From: an uncultured Flavobacteriales bacterium
GTDB lineage: Bacteria > Bacteroidota > Bacteroidia > Flavobacteriales > Crocinitomicaceae
Length of the DNA stretch: 64,000 nt
Direction of reading: 5' to 3'
Assembly (NCBI GenBank): GCA_946480085.1
Contig: CAMLHZ010000005.1
Location: 124,001 to 188,000, forward strand
The translations under genes and the position numbers were made by a program. The notes beneath the pieces were generated by a model that was not told the origin of the DNA, made no database searches, and was given only the letters and a program-made list of their open reading frames with translations. Positions 19,021-30,200 of this stretch are shown piece by piece (positions within the stretch are counted from its first letter, which is position 1; each line of letters begins with the position of its first letter).

Positions 19021-22000
19021 ATGAGAAAAATTGGATTTGTTGCGCTTTGCATTTTAGCTGTTAACTTGTCGTTCGGACAATCTTATCCTGCTGACAAAGA
19101 GAAGTTTGTGAAAACCCTGCAAGGTTTGACCAATGATTATCTAACCAAAGAGCAAAGGGAGTTTATGAATGATAAATTCCAGCCTGCTTTAGTGAAGTTA
19201 AATACATTTCCAGACAAGTATTTCAATATCATGGTTGCCAATGCCAATGCAATGGAAGCTAAGAAACTAAAGGCTTACCCAGATATTTTCAATTACGTTT
19301 TTTCGGTTTATTCCTTCGTTGAAAACAAACAACCAGAAGCTTCATTTACCGCATGGCAAGCATCAATTGATAAATTGCTAGAAGCCAAGAACGTAAAGAA
19401 ATTCAGTGATTTCATTGAAACTTCAGCGGGTTTCTTCTCGCGCAAAGCCTTAATTGAAGGTTCAAATGAAAGCTGGTTTGCATATGGGAATTACGTTTTT
19501 GAGTTTACAGATAAACCATTGATTCGCTTTACAGACATCCGTTTGGTTTGTGGATTTATCAATAAGGATCCAAAAAAAGATGAGCCTCGTTTTTTAGATA
19601 GTATTGTTGTTTACAACACATCCGGAACTTTTGATCCGATTTCAAAGAAATGGGATGGGAGATCTGGAAAGGTAGATTGGGTAAAAGTTGGACTTCCAAA
19701 TTCTGAAACTTTCGCCGAATTGAAAGGATATGATATCAATATGAAAACGGAATTACTTTCGTGTGATTCTGTAATGCTTACTTCACCATATTTTCCTGGA
19801 AAGAAAATTTTAGGAAAATATTCCGATAGAGCAGTTCGTCCAACCAATGGTTCAACCAAATCATTCCCCAATTTTATTTCATACGATCGTAAATTGGTGG
19901 TTAAGGAAATTCGTCCTCAAATGGATTATACAGGTGGATTTGTAATGGAAGGAAACCGTGTTTCTGGTCAGGGAACGGAGAAGGAACCAGCAAATCTTAC
20001 CATCTATCGTAATTCCAAACCATTTATTATCACCAACTCGCAGAACTATACTTTCTCTAAAGAGCAAATCATTTCACCTGTTGCTAAAGTCTACATTAAG
20101 GTGAGTGATCAGGATACGATTTTCCATCCAGGAGTGAATTTTCGATACGTTTCCGATACGGACGTTGTTTACCTAACGCGTGGAACCAATGGAATTTCCA
20201 TAGCACCTTTTAAAGATACGTATCACGAGTTGGAGCAATATGTTCCCGTTATTCAATGGGATAGAAAATCAAACGAATTGATTTTGGCTTATCCTCCATT
20301 TAGCAACAACGAACAACGTCAGGCGCGATTTGAATCAACCAATTTCTTTGATCAGGCAATGTACGATCGCTTGCAGGGAGTTGACCAGAATCACCCGTTG
20401 GCATTGATTTATAACTACTGTTATAAGCACGATGAGTTTTACGTTACTGAAGGAACAATTGCAACTTCACTGAACAAAACGGTTGAACAATGTCGTTCGC
20501 TTATTCTTGAATTGGCGGCACTTGGATTCCTGACTTATGATTCAGAATCACGTATGGTTTTGGTGAATAAGAAAACGGAAAACTTCGTGAAATCTCGTGC
20601 AGGACGAATGGATTTTGATAACCTGATGTTCGTCTCAGATCTACGTCCCAAATCGTTAGAGAAATCGAAAGAAGAAATAGCAGCAGATGAAAATTTACGT
20701 TATGTTGATTCTATTTATAAGATCCAGAACAAGGAACGTAGTTTGAAAAAGAACTTTGGAACCATCAGTCTTACCAATCTTGAAATGAAGCTGGTTGCGG
20801 TTGATAAGGTTTCTCTTTCTGACATTCAATCAACATTTGTACTTCCTAACAAAGGAGATGTACTTATCAAAGCAAACAGAAACTTTGAATTCTCTGGATG
20901 GGTAAATTCCGGGAAGCTGCAAACCATGACAAAGGTGGCTTCTTACGATTATGCTGCGAATAAGGTCTTCTTGACCGAAACAGGAACTTCTACGTATAGG
21001 GTCCGACCACTCAAAAAGGAAGATGGTGTGCAATCCATTCTAATGAATTCTTCTGTGGAAGGAATTACGGGAGAGTTGTTGGTTGATGCGCCAAATAATC
21101 GTTCAGGAGCAAAAGCAGATCTTGGATTCCCGAAATTGGTTTCGGCTAAGCCAACCAAGATTTTCTATAATTCGCCATATATCTACAAAGGAGCTTACGA
21201 TTCTCTTCGTTTCTTCTACAAAGTAGATCCTTTTGATATGGACAGTTTGGACAATTTTTCTGAGAAATCAATGAGTTTGAAAGGTGAGTTGACTTCAGCT
21301 GGAATTTTTCCGGTTATTCGTCAGGATGTGAAGATCATGAATGATTATAGTTTCGGCTTCTCAACTAAAGCACCCGAGGGAGGATACGTTTTCTATGGTA
21401 CCAAGGCGAAATATGATAATCAGATTTTACTTTCGAATAATGGTTTACAGGGGAAAGGTAAAATTGATTATATCCAGTCTACTTCGGAGTCGATTAACTT
21501 GTTTACATTCCTTCCAGATTCAACTGTTGGTTTTGCGAAATTCGTTAATAAACCATTAGAAATTGGAGTACAATATCCAGATGTGAAGTCTGATGAGGCT
21601 TATATTACCTATGTTCCAAAAGGAAATTTATTGAAAGCTGCTTCTACTTCAAGAGCCGATTTGGAAATGTTCAACGGCGAAGCGAAAATGAAAGGTGTAA
21701 CCATGATTCGTCCAACAGGTATGACGGGAATGGGAATCATTTCTATGCAGAAAGCACAATTGGGCTCCGATTTGTTTAAGTTCAAGCGTTGGGACGTTGA
21801 CGCGGATACTTCTATATTTAATTTGACGAATCCATATAAGGAAGAAGGAGAATCTGACTTGGCGATGTCGACAGCTAATTTCTCTGCACATGTTTCTTAT
21901 AAAGACAGAAAAGGGGAGTTTAAGTCGAATGCAGGTGAACAAATTATGACCTTCGATATCAATCAGTATATCTGTAAAATGGACATGTTTACCTGGTTGA

Positions 22001-23637
22001 TGGATCAGGATGAATTGGAAATGGAAACGAAACAAAAAGGAAAAACATCTGATATTTCGATTAACTCCGATCTTGATTTGGTGGTTCCAAACTTCTATTC
22101 CATTCATCCAAAGCAGGATTCACTGCAGTTTAGAGCTCCAAAAGCGAAATTCTCGCAAAAAGAGAAAACAATTACATGTACAAAAACTGAATTCATTGAT
22201 GTTGCAGATGCGCGTATTTTCCCGGATAGTATGAAGGTAATCATTCGTAAGAAAGCCGATATGGATCCGTTGAAAAACTCCGTGATCGTGGCCAACTACA
22301 TTACGAAATACCACACGTTTACAAAAGCAGAGACAAAAATCACTGCACGCAGAGCATACAATGCAACTGGTATTTATCCGTATTACGATTCCGATTCGGC
22401 CAAAACGCTGATAGCAATGGATAAGATTACAGTAGATTCATCCTACCAAACCATTGCAACAGGTTCTATTAAGCCTGATGCCAACTTTAAACTTTCATCG
22501 CAGTTTGATTATTACGGAACGGTAAATGTGAAAGCAGCAAATCCAAGAATTTCATTTAGCGGTGCAACACGCATCAACCACAGTTGTGAGAAGTTTGCGA
22601 AAAGCTGGATGTCGTTCTCGGCTGAGATTGATCCGAAGAACATTCAGATCCCGGTTACCAATACTATGAAATCGCTTGATGGTAAAAACCTTTCGGCTGG
22701 TATTGTTTGGCACGACTCAAGAGCGAAAGATAGTATTCGCTTGTATCCAACTTTCTTGTCGGAATTAGAAGCCCCAACAGATCCAATTGCAATGACCGCG
22801 ACGGGTTTATTACAGTACGATTTCACAACGAAGGAATACCAGATCTCGACGAAAGAGAAATTTGCCAACCGTGCAGTTGCTGGAAACTTCCTTGCGTTGA
22901 ATACAGAAACGTGTTCTTTGAATGGGGATGGTGTGATTAATTTAGGAATGGATTATGGTCCAATTACAGTTGACGCAGTTGGAACGATTTCATATGATCA
23001 AACTACCGGAGTGACTGATTTGAACACAACTATGCGATTCAATATTCCAATGGATAAAGGTGTTTGGCAAGGGCTAGGTGATCGAATCGTTGCGTACGAA
23101 GGTTCTAAACCAATTGACATTGACAATACTACTTTGGATTTGGCAATTGTAAACTGGCAAGACCAAAAAACTGCCGATAAATTGAAACAAGATTACACCC
23201 TTTCTGAAGATAAAAAATTGAAGAAAGTTCCGGATGCTTTCGAGAAATCGATTGTAATTACAGGTGTTCGTTTGAAAACGATTCCAACATCACAGGATAC
23301 AAAAGGATTGATGTCGAGTGTAGAAGGAGCAGGGATTGTAAATCTTTACGGACAAGGTGTAATGCGCCAGGTGATTTTCCGAAGTTTGTTTGAGCAATTG
23401 TATTCAGGAAACGGCGATCATTTTGCGTTCAACATGGATGTTCCGGGTGGTTCTTATTACATGTGCGACTATTCAATGATAAAGGATGAAGGGAAATTTG
23501 CTATTTACACTTCGGATGCAGAACTTGCAGCAGCAATCAATGCAATCAAAGAAGACAAACGTAAAGAGAAAAATTTCATGTACGAGATATCAACAAATAG
23601 TGTGTTACTAGCAAAACTAAACCGTATCTTTGAATAA
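19021..23637 (+). CDS. Very large secreted protein of unknown function
   Basis: 1538 residues with a signal peptide ending NLSFGQ. Residues 20-130 are helical. The remainder is mostly beta-rich with repeated lines of the type KVYIKVSDQDTIFHPGVNF. A helical segment at about 445-520 (FDQAMYDRLQGVDQNHPLAL to LILELAALGFLTYD) looks winged-helix-like. No T9SS sorting domain or lipobox was found, so it is probably periplasmic or outer-membrane associated. It lies between prmA and plsY; the stop of this gene and the plsY ATG share one base. I cannot name the family. Confidence 0.8.
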   Translation: MRKIGFVALCILAVNLSFGQSYPADKEKFVKTLQGLTNDYLTKEQREFMNDKFQPALVKLNTFPDKYFNIMVANANAMEAKKLKAYPDIFNYVFSVYSFVENKQPEASFTAWQASIDKLLEAKNVKKFSDFIETSAGFFSRKALIEGSNESWFAYGNYVFEFTDKPLIRFTDIRLVCGFINKDPKKDEPRFLDSIVVYNTSGTFDPISKKWDGRSGKVDWVKVGLPNSETFAELKGYDINMKTELLSCDSVMLTSPYFPGKKILGKYSDRAVRPTNGSTKSFPNFISYDRKLVVKEIRPQMDYTGGFVMEGNRVSGQGTEKEPANLTIYRNSKPFIITNSQNYTFSKEQIISPVAKVYIKVSDQDTIFHPGVNFRYVSDTDVVYLTRGTNGISIAPFKDTYHELEQYVPVIQWDRKSNELILAYPPFSNNEQRQARFESTNFFDQAMYDRLQGVDQNHPLALIYNYCYKHDEFYVTEGTIATSLNKTVEQCRSLILELAALGFLTYDSESRMVLVNKKTENFVKSRAGRMDFDNLMFVSDLRPKSLEKSKEEIAADENLRYVDSIYKIQNKERSLKKNFGTISLTNLEMKLVAVDKVSLSDIQSTFVLPNKGDVLIKANRNFEFSGWVNSGKLQTMTKVASYDYAANKVFLTETGTSTYRVRPLKKEDGVQSILMNSSVEGITGELLVDAPNNRSGAKADLGFPKLVSAKPTKIFYNSPYIYKGAYDSLRFFYKVDPFDMDSLDNFSEKSMSLKGELTSAGIFPVIRQDVKIMNDYSFGFSTKAPEGGYVFYGTKAKYDNQILLSNNGLQGKGKIDYIQSTSESINLFTFLPDSTVGFAKFVNKPLEIGVQYPDVKSDEAYITYVPKGNLLKAASTSRADLEMFNGEAKMKGVTMIRPTGMTGMGIISMQKAQLGSDLFKFKRWDVDADTSIFNLTNPYKEEGESDLAMSTANFSAHVSYKDRKGEFKSNAGEQIMTFDINQYICKMDMFTWLMDQDELEMETKQKGKTSDISINSDLDLVVPNFYSIHPKQDSLQFRAPKAKFSQKEKTITCTKTEFIDVADARIFPDSMKVIIRKKADMDPLKNSVIVANYITKYHTFTKAETKITARRAYNATGIYPYYDSDSAKTLIAMDKITVDSSYQTIATGSIKPDANFKLSSQFDYYGTVNVKAANPRISFSGATRINHSCEKFAKSWMSFSAEIDPKNIQIPVTNTMKSLDGKNLSAGIVWHDSRAKDSIRLYPTFLSELEAPTDPIAMTATGLLQYDFTTKEYQISTKEKFANRAVAGNFLALNTETCSLNGDGVINLGMDYGPITVDAVGTISYDQTTGVTDLNTTMRFNIPMDKGVWQGLGDRIVAYEGSKPIDIDNTTLDLAIVNWQDQKTADKLKQDYTLSEDKKLKKVPDAFEKSIVITGVRLKTIPTSQDTKGLMSSVEGAGIVNLYGQGVMRQVIFRSLFEQLYSGNGDHFAFNMDVPGGSYYMCDYSMIKDEGKFAIYTSDAELAAAINAIKEDKRKEKNFMYEISTNSVLLAKLNRIFE

Positions 23638-24260
23638 TGTTAACTGATTTTTTAGCGGCCATACCTGCGTATTTTCTTGGTTCTATCCCAACAGCTGTTT
23701 GGGTTGGAAAGGCTTGGTACGGTATGGATGTTAGAGAACACGGCAGTAAAAATGCCGGGGCAACCAATACTTTTCGTGTTCTTGGAAAGAAGGCGGGAAA
23801 GGTAGTTTTGGGAATTGATATTTTTAAAGGAATGATTGGTGTTCTATTGCCATTCTTCATTTTGAATTACGATTATCAGGCTCCTGAGTTAACACACGTT
23901 CAAATATTAGCTACGTTTTTGGCAGTGATAGGACACGTGTTTCCAATCTTTGCTGGTTTTAGAGGTGGTAAAGGAGTTGCAACTTCGTTGGGTGTGATTA
24001 TTGGCTTACAACCTTTGGCAGCACTCATTTGTTTGATCGTATTTCTACTTGTTTTTATTGTTACGAATTATGTGTCACTGGGGTCCATTTGTGCCTCAGT
24101 GACATTTGCTTTACTACTGTGGCTGGCATTCCCTATTAAAACTATTGCCCTGCCTATATTTGGAACACTACTTGCCGCAATAGTCATTTTTGCGCACCGG
24201 AAAAATATTGTACGACTACTACATGGAGAAGAAAGTAAAATGAACCTTTTCAAACGATAA
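23637..24260 (+). CDS. plsY: Glycerol-3-phosphate acyltransferase PlsY
   Basis: 207-residue inner-membrane acyltransferase that uses acyl-phosphate to make lysophosphatidic acid. Motifs: YFLGSIPTAVWVGK, REHGSKNAGATNTFRVLGKK, and FAGFRGGKGVATSLG. About five to six membrane helices are present. Its ATG overlaps the upstream stop as TAATG, indicating translational coupling. Confidence 0.95.
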   Translation: MLTDFLAAIPAYFLGSIPTAVWVGKAWYGMDVREHGSKNAGATNTFRVLGKKAGKVVLGIDIFKGMIGVLLPFFILNYDYQAPELTHVQILATFLAVIGHVFPIFAGFRGGKGVATSLGVIIGLQPLAALICLIVFLLVFIVTNYVSLGSICASVTFALLLWLAFPIKTIALPIFGTLLAAIVIFAHRKNIVRLLHGEESKMNLFKR

Positions 24261-24286
24261 GCGTACAATGCAGTTAACTAGCAGAA

Positions 24287-27200
24287 TTGCAGCTTTTTAA
24301 GAAATATATTAACATTCTTGCTTTAGTGTTGTGCTTTGTCACAACAACAGGAACCGTTTTGTCTCAAGAATCGGAGCAAGAATTGAAGGAAACAGCCGAT
24401 AAACTATTCTTTGAAGAAAAATACACTGAAGCTAAACCTTATGTTGAACGACTTCTCGCTTTACAGCCACGATCTTTTGACTACCAATTTAAATACGGGA
24501 CTTGTTTGCTTTACAATGGCTACAAGAAAAGTGATGCTTTCAAGTATTTACAATACAGTGTAACCGATCCAAATATCAATGTTGCAGCGTACTATTTCCT
24601 CGGAAAAGCTTACCACTTAACTTACAGCTTCAACGAAGCCATCAAGAATTACAACATCTACAAGCAAAAAGCCGGAAACAACATCAATCCAAAATATGAG
24701 GTTGACCGACAAGTTGCTATGTGTCAGAATGGGAAGAAATTGCTTTCCGGATTAACAGAAATTGTCGTTCTGGAGAAAAAGGAATACACCGCAACCGAGT
24801 TTTTCCGGATCTATGATCTGAAAAATATTGGAGGTCAAATTCTGGTGGGTTATGATTTTCAGTCGAAAATAGATAAGAAAAAGAATTATGTACCGCTCAT
24901 ACATTTTCCGGCAACATCAAAAGTAATTTACTATGCTTCTTATGGCGAAACGGATAAAGGGAATAAGGACCTCTATTTCTGTGTGCGTGAAGGAACGGGA
25001 TGGAGTAAACCGACTTTAGTTCCGGGTTCTGTGAATACGACCTCAGATGAAGATTTCCCATACATGCATCCTGATGGAGAACATCTTTATTTTAGTTCCA
25101 AAGGACACAATTCAATGGGTGGGTATGATGTTTTCATGGCTACCAAATCCACTTCAGGTTCTTTCACAGAGGTGGAAAATGTTGACTTTGCCATTTCATC
25201 GGCAGATAACGACATGTTTTATATTGTCGATTCATTGAATCAGAGAGCTTGTTTTGCTTCTGCACGACAAGCCAACAACGGAAAAATGTTCATTTATACG
25301 GTAAAAGTTGACCGTTTGAAGATGCAGACCGCTGTTATTAAAGGAGATTTTGCTTCCACCATAAAACCAGAAAACAAAAAGATCAATATTGTTGTCAAGG
25401 AAGCGAAAACCAATAAAACGGTTGGAACGTTCAATACAGACAGCAAAGGGAATTATTTGATCACGCTTCCACAGGCAGGAAATTATGTCTACGAGATGAA
25501 AGTAGACGGAAGTTCAATTGTTCACAAATATGATCTAAAGGTTCCGGCAAGTAATGAGTTCAAACCTTTAAAACAGCATATTCAGGAAGATTTAGCAGAT
25601 AGTAAAGAAAAAGTAACGGTTTCGGATCGTTTTGATGAATCCTTTGATGATCCTATGGCGGTTCTGGCTGAAGTGATCCAACAGAAGGCAGAATTGAATG
25701 TAAACGTTCAGAACTTTACTGACGAACAGTTAAATCCAACCAATACATCGGGTATTACTGCTGCTTTAGGATTGAATGGAAAAACACCGCAACAGCAGGC
25801 TGAAATTATCAGCGATATTGCCGAAACACAGGAGGATAAATTTCTTGGAACACAAAAACTGGTTGACGGAGCAAAAGTAAATGCGTTAAAAGCGTTGACG
25901 GATGCCGATCAAAAACAAGCCATTGCTAAACAGTTGGTTGCAAAATCAGCGAATGAAAGTGATGAGGAAAAATACAAGTTGCTTAAAGAAGCGCAATCCA
26001 TTTTAGATCAGGCGAATGATTCGAAGGATGAAGCTAAAATGTTGTTGAAATTTGCAGATTCAATTGCTCCGACAATTGCAGTTGAAGAAAAGAAATTCAA
26101 TGAATTGAAAGCCCTGAGTGAAGCGGTTAGTGAAGCAGGAGTGAACAATGACGAAGCAAAGATCAAGACGCTTGTTGAAGAAAAAGCAAATTTGATTGCT
26201 GAAACAAAGAAGGCGAATGCTTCAAATCCAATTCAACCGGTGATCGATGAAAAGAAGAAGATCGTTGCACAGGAAAACAAACTGGATGAAGATATGGCTT
26301 CTTATAAGGAGTCCGAAAAAAGAATTGAAAAGGATATTGCTGCGCTGAAAACGGAACTTGCTGAAGCAAAGGCGAAAGATAAACCGGCAATTGAAAGTAA
26401 AATAGCCTCTAAAGAACAAGAACTGGGCTTGGTAAAAGATGAAATTCAGTACCAGACCAAGAAAATTGAAGATTTAAAAGCAGTTGAGAAAACGCTTGAT
26501 GCGAAATTGAAGTTCTTGCAAGACATCAACAACACAACAATTGCAAACGCACCGACTTCTGATGCCGTGAAACAAAAATTGAATGAGGTTGATTCTAAGA
26601 ATAGCCGTTCAATGAATGATTACGTTGATCAGCAAGTGAAAGAGCTGGAGAAAAATGCCGCAATTGCTGCCATCAAAGAGAATCCTACAAATACAGAGCT
26701 GACAACCGCTATTGATAAGGAATGGAGTGATATTCAGAAAGTATTGGACGAAAGAAAGAATGAAGAAGCTTCTTTGAGTGAAACAGGAAATCTTTCTGAA
26801 CAGGAGAAAGCGCAGATTCGTGTGGAGAACGATAAGAAAGCTTTAACTGAGATAGAAGAAACACAAAATGCATTAGAAGAATTGTTGGCAAAATCTCCTG
26901 AAAACACTTCTATAAAAGAGAAAATTGCATCACTTGAAGCTGAAAAAACAAAAACGAATACGCACCTGAAGGAGCAAGAAAAAATCGTTACTTCCGGATT
27001 GGGGACAACTGCAACAGTAAATACTCCTGAAAAAGAAGTAGTGGTCATTTATCCAACTTATCAAACAGAGAAAAGTGCTGTGAAAGAGAGTAATCCTCTC
27101 GATCAGTTGATTGGTTTGAATAAAGTAGACAAGAAGTTACTGGACAAAACAACAGCTGAATTGACGAAAGTGGAGGGGCAGCTGGCAGATAATCCGGGTA

Positions 27201-30200
27201 ACGATGAGTTGAACAGTAGAAAAGATGTTCTTGAAACCTTGAAAAAGCAAACAGAAGCGAACATTGCTTCTCGTGATAAAGCCATCGCTTCCATGTCGGG
27301 TTCTGAAACAGCGAACTTGTCCAATGAAAAATTGATTGAACAACTTTCACCTACTTACGAAGAGAAGAAAAATGCAATCTCGAATACGGATAAACGTTTG
27401 GAATTGGAAGAACGTAATGAACTTGATCAGGAATTGCTTTTCAGTATTACTGCTGAGAAGAATAAGATAACAGAGCAATTGGCTGCTAATCCAACAGATA
27501 AAGCGCTGAACGATAGAAAAAATGCGCTTCAAACCTTAGAAACAAAGGTTAAGAAAGACGTTGCAATGCGTGAAGCAGAAATGGAAAAACTTCCTGAAGC
27601 AACGGTTCAGAGTACTCCTGACAAAGAATTGGCCATTGTTGAGCCTGATTACCAGCGTAAGTTTGATGCAATTGATAAGTCGACACCGAAAACGGAATTA
27701 CAAGGAAGAATTGCGTTGAACACAACAGTTTTGGGTTCTGCGAAAGATGAATTGGGTCAGATCAATGAAAGTTTGGCTTCGCAACCTGAAAATAAGACGC
27801 TTCAAAGCCGAAAAGATGCAATCAACGAATTGATTACAAAGTTGGAAGGCGACCTTTCTACGGATAAAGCTGAATTGGAGAAATTGGAAACTCCAGTTGT
27901 AGATAATACAAGTACTCAATTGAAGAAAGAAGTTCGTCCGGAATATGAAGCGAATCTGGCTAAAATTGATGCTTCTGATAAATCGGAAGAGGAAAAGGCA
28001 ATTGCTCGTGTGAAAGAAGAACAAGCATTGTTGACCAGCATTTCAGATGAGATCAAAGCAACAGATAAGTTGTTAGCTAAAACTCCGAATGACCAATCGC
28101 TAGCTAATAAAAAAGCCGATTTAACGGAATTACAAGCAATTCAGGAGGCCTCTATTCAGGAAAAAGAAGAAGATCTTGTTTCTATCGAGCGCGCGAAGAT
28201 CGAACCAACGGATTTCCAAAAAGAGATTGCTCCAAAGTTTACAACTCCAACTCCAGGACAATTAGAAACGCAGAATGCAGAACAGCAAAAAGCCTTGGCA
28301 ACAGCTGAACAGGAATTGCGTGAGACATTGGTTAAGAAGCAGCAAGCAAATGAAAAAGCGTTGACAAAAGGCTTTGATCCGAAGCTGGTTGCAGAAAACA
28401 GAGTGATCAGTATTTTGGTTGAACGTTCGGTTGAACGTGAGAATAAAATAGGAGAGACAACAACTCCAGAGGTCAGTCCACGTGATTTGTTGGTACAAGA
28501 ATTAACTCCTGAACAAAACGAGTCCTTTACACAAAAGCCAACTTCTAAAGAAGAAATAAAGGAATACAGAGCTATTTTGGAAGAATTGCAGCAAGATGTT
28601 ATGAAACAGGCAGATTCTCCAAATTTATCTGCGGAGGAAAGAAGTGTGAAACGTTCGCAGTCTGTTGTTATTCAACAACGTTTGAATGAATTGAATGCGA
28701 TTGATAGAGAACTAGACAATGCAATTGCGTCGACCAATAAGAATCCTGAAAATACAACAACGACTAACGAAACTACAAAAGAGTTAGTTCAATTAGATCA
28801 ACGCGAGAGCGAGATCAAAACTCAGTTAGCAACGGCAACTCCAAAAGAGCAAAAACAACTTCAAAAAGAGTTGACTGCCATTGACGCGAAACAGGAAGTT
28901 ATCAAGGATTCGTTGAATACTGTTGCAATTTCTGAAATCAAGAAAGACCAAAATCAAATCATTGAAAGCTTACCGCAAGACAATGCAGTGACTGAAGTCC
29001 TACAGAGTCGAGTAGTAGATCCAAAAGCAAACAAAGAAACACAGCGCATTGAAGAGCAGAAGAAATTGTCATTGGCTGAAGCAGCTGGAATTTCTGCTGT
29101 AGCACAAAATAATTTCGAGAAAGAGAATGTGGTCACTGCAAGTCCTGAAGCTTTGGCTAAGGCGAAACGCAGATTTACTATTGAAGTTGGTGATTTGACA
29201 GCTGAACGTGCTGCTTTGGGAACTTCAACACAAGATGAGGCACGCAAAACCCAGATCGATAAAGAGATTGCTGCTTTCAACAAAAGCATCGATGCCATTG
29301 AGGAAATGGAGCGGGCTAACACATTAAATATTGTTGAAACCAATCTTGCAAAAGAAGGATTGGATGTGGCTGTAACTCCTGAAAAGGAAATGGAGATTCG
29401 TTCCAATCCGGAGTACCAAAAAGCATTGATCGATCAGCAGGAATTGACACAGGTTATTCAACAACGTAGAGGAATTCAGAAAGACATTGCTGCAGAACAA
29501 GCGAAATTCGACAATGGAGATCCAACAGCAAGTGTTGAGAAATTGAAAGGTTTGATCGAAGAAGATAAGTCCTTGCAACAGGAACAACAGCGTTTAGAAA
29601 ACAAATTGCGTTCAGATTTGGCTTCAAAAGGAACAGATGCTGATGCCTGGAAGAATGTGGTTTCTCGAGAAATGCCTTATGTTGCTCCTGCAGTTTCAAC
29701 TGAAGAATTGGAACCTTTCGTAGCCGACGGATTTAAAATCAATGAACCGAACGCAAACGTAAAACCAGTATTGAATAAAGATCTTCCAATTGGAATTAAA
29801 ATGCCGTCAGGATTGGTTTACCGTGTTCAGGTTGGAGCCTTTGCAAAACCAGTTCCAGAGGAATTGTTCAAGGAATTTACTCCGGTAACGGGAGAGAAGT
29901 TGAACAACGGGATTACACGTTACATGGCTGGTTTCTTTGGAAACAGAGACAAAGTAATGGATGCGCAAAAGAACATTCGTGCTTTGGGTTATAACGACGC
30001 ATTCGTAGTTGCATACTGTGATGGCGAACGCATTACGTTGGCTGAGGCACGTCGTTTAGAAGATGCAGGATTGTGTGTTCCGAAAGACCAAAACGAAATT
30101 GCAATTGAAGTTACACAAAACGTAATTGCGCAATTGCCACAGGATAGTCTTCGTCCATCGGTAAAAGAAATTAAACCTGGTGATTACAACAAGGCAGATG

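Noticed and set aside
26835..28200. Regular repeats of about 295 bases that might suggest a repeat array or CRISPR
   Set aside because: The periodicity is at protein level (98-residue coiled-coil units) with diverged DNA, and there are no short identical repeats with spacers.
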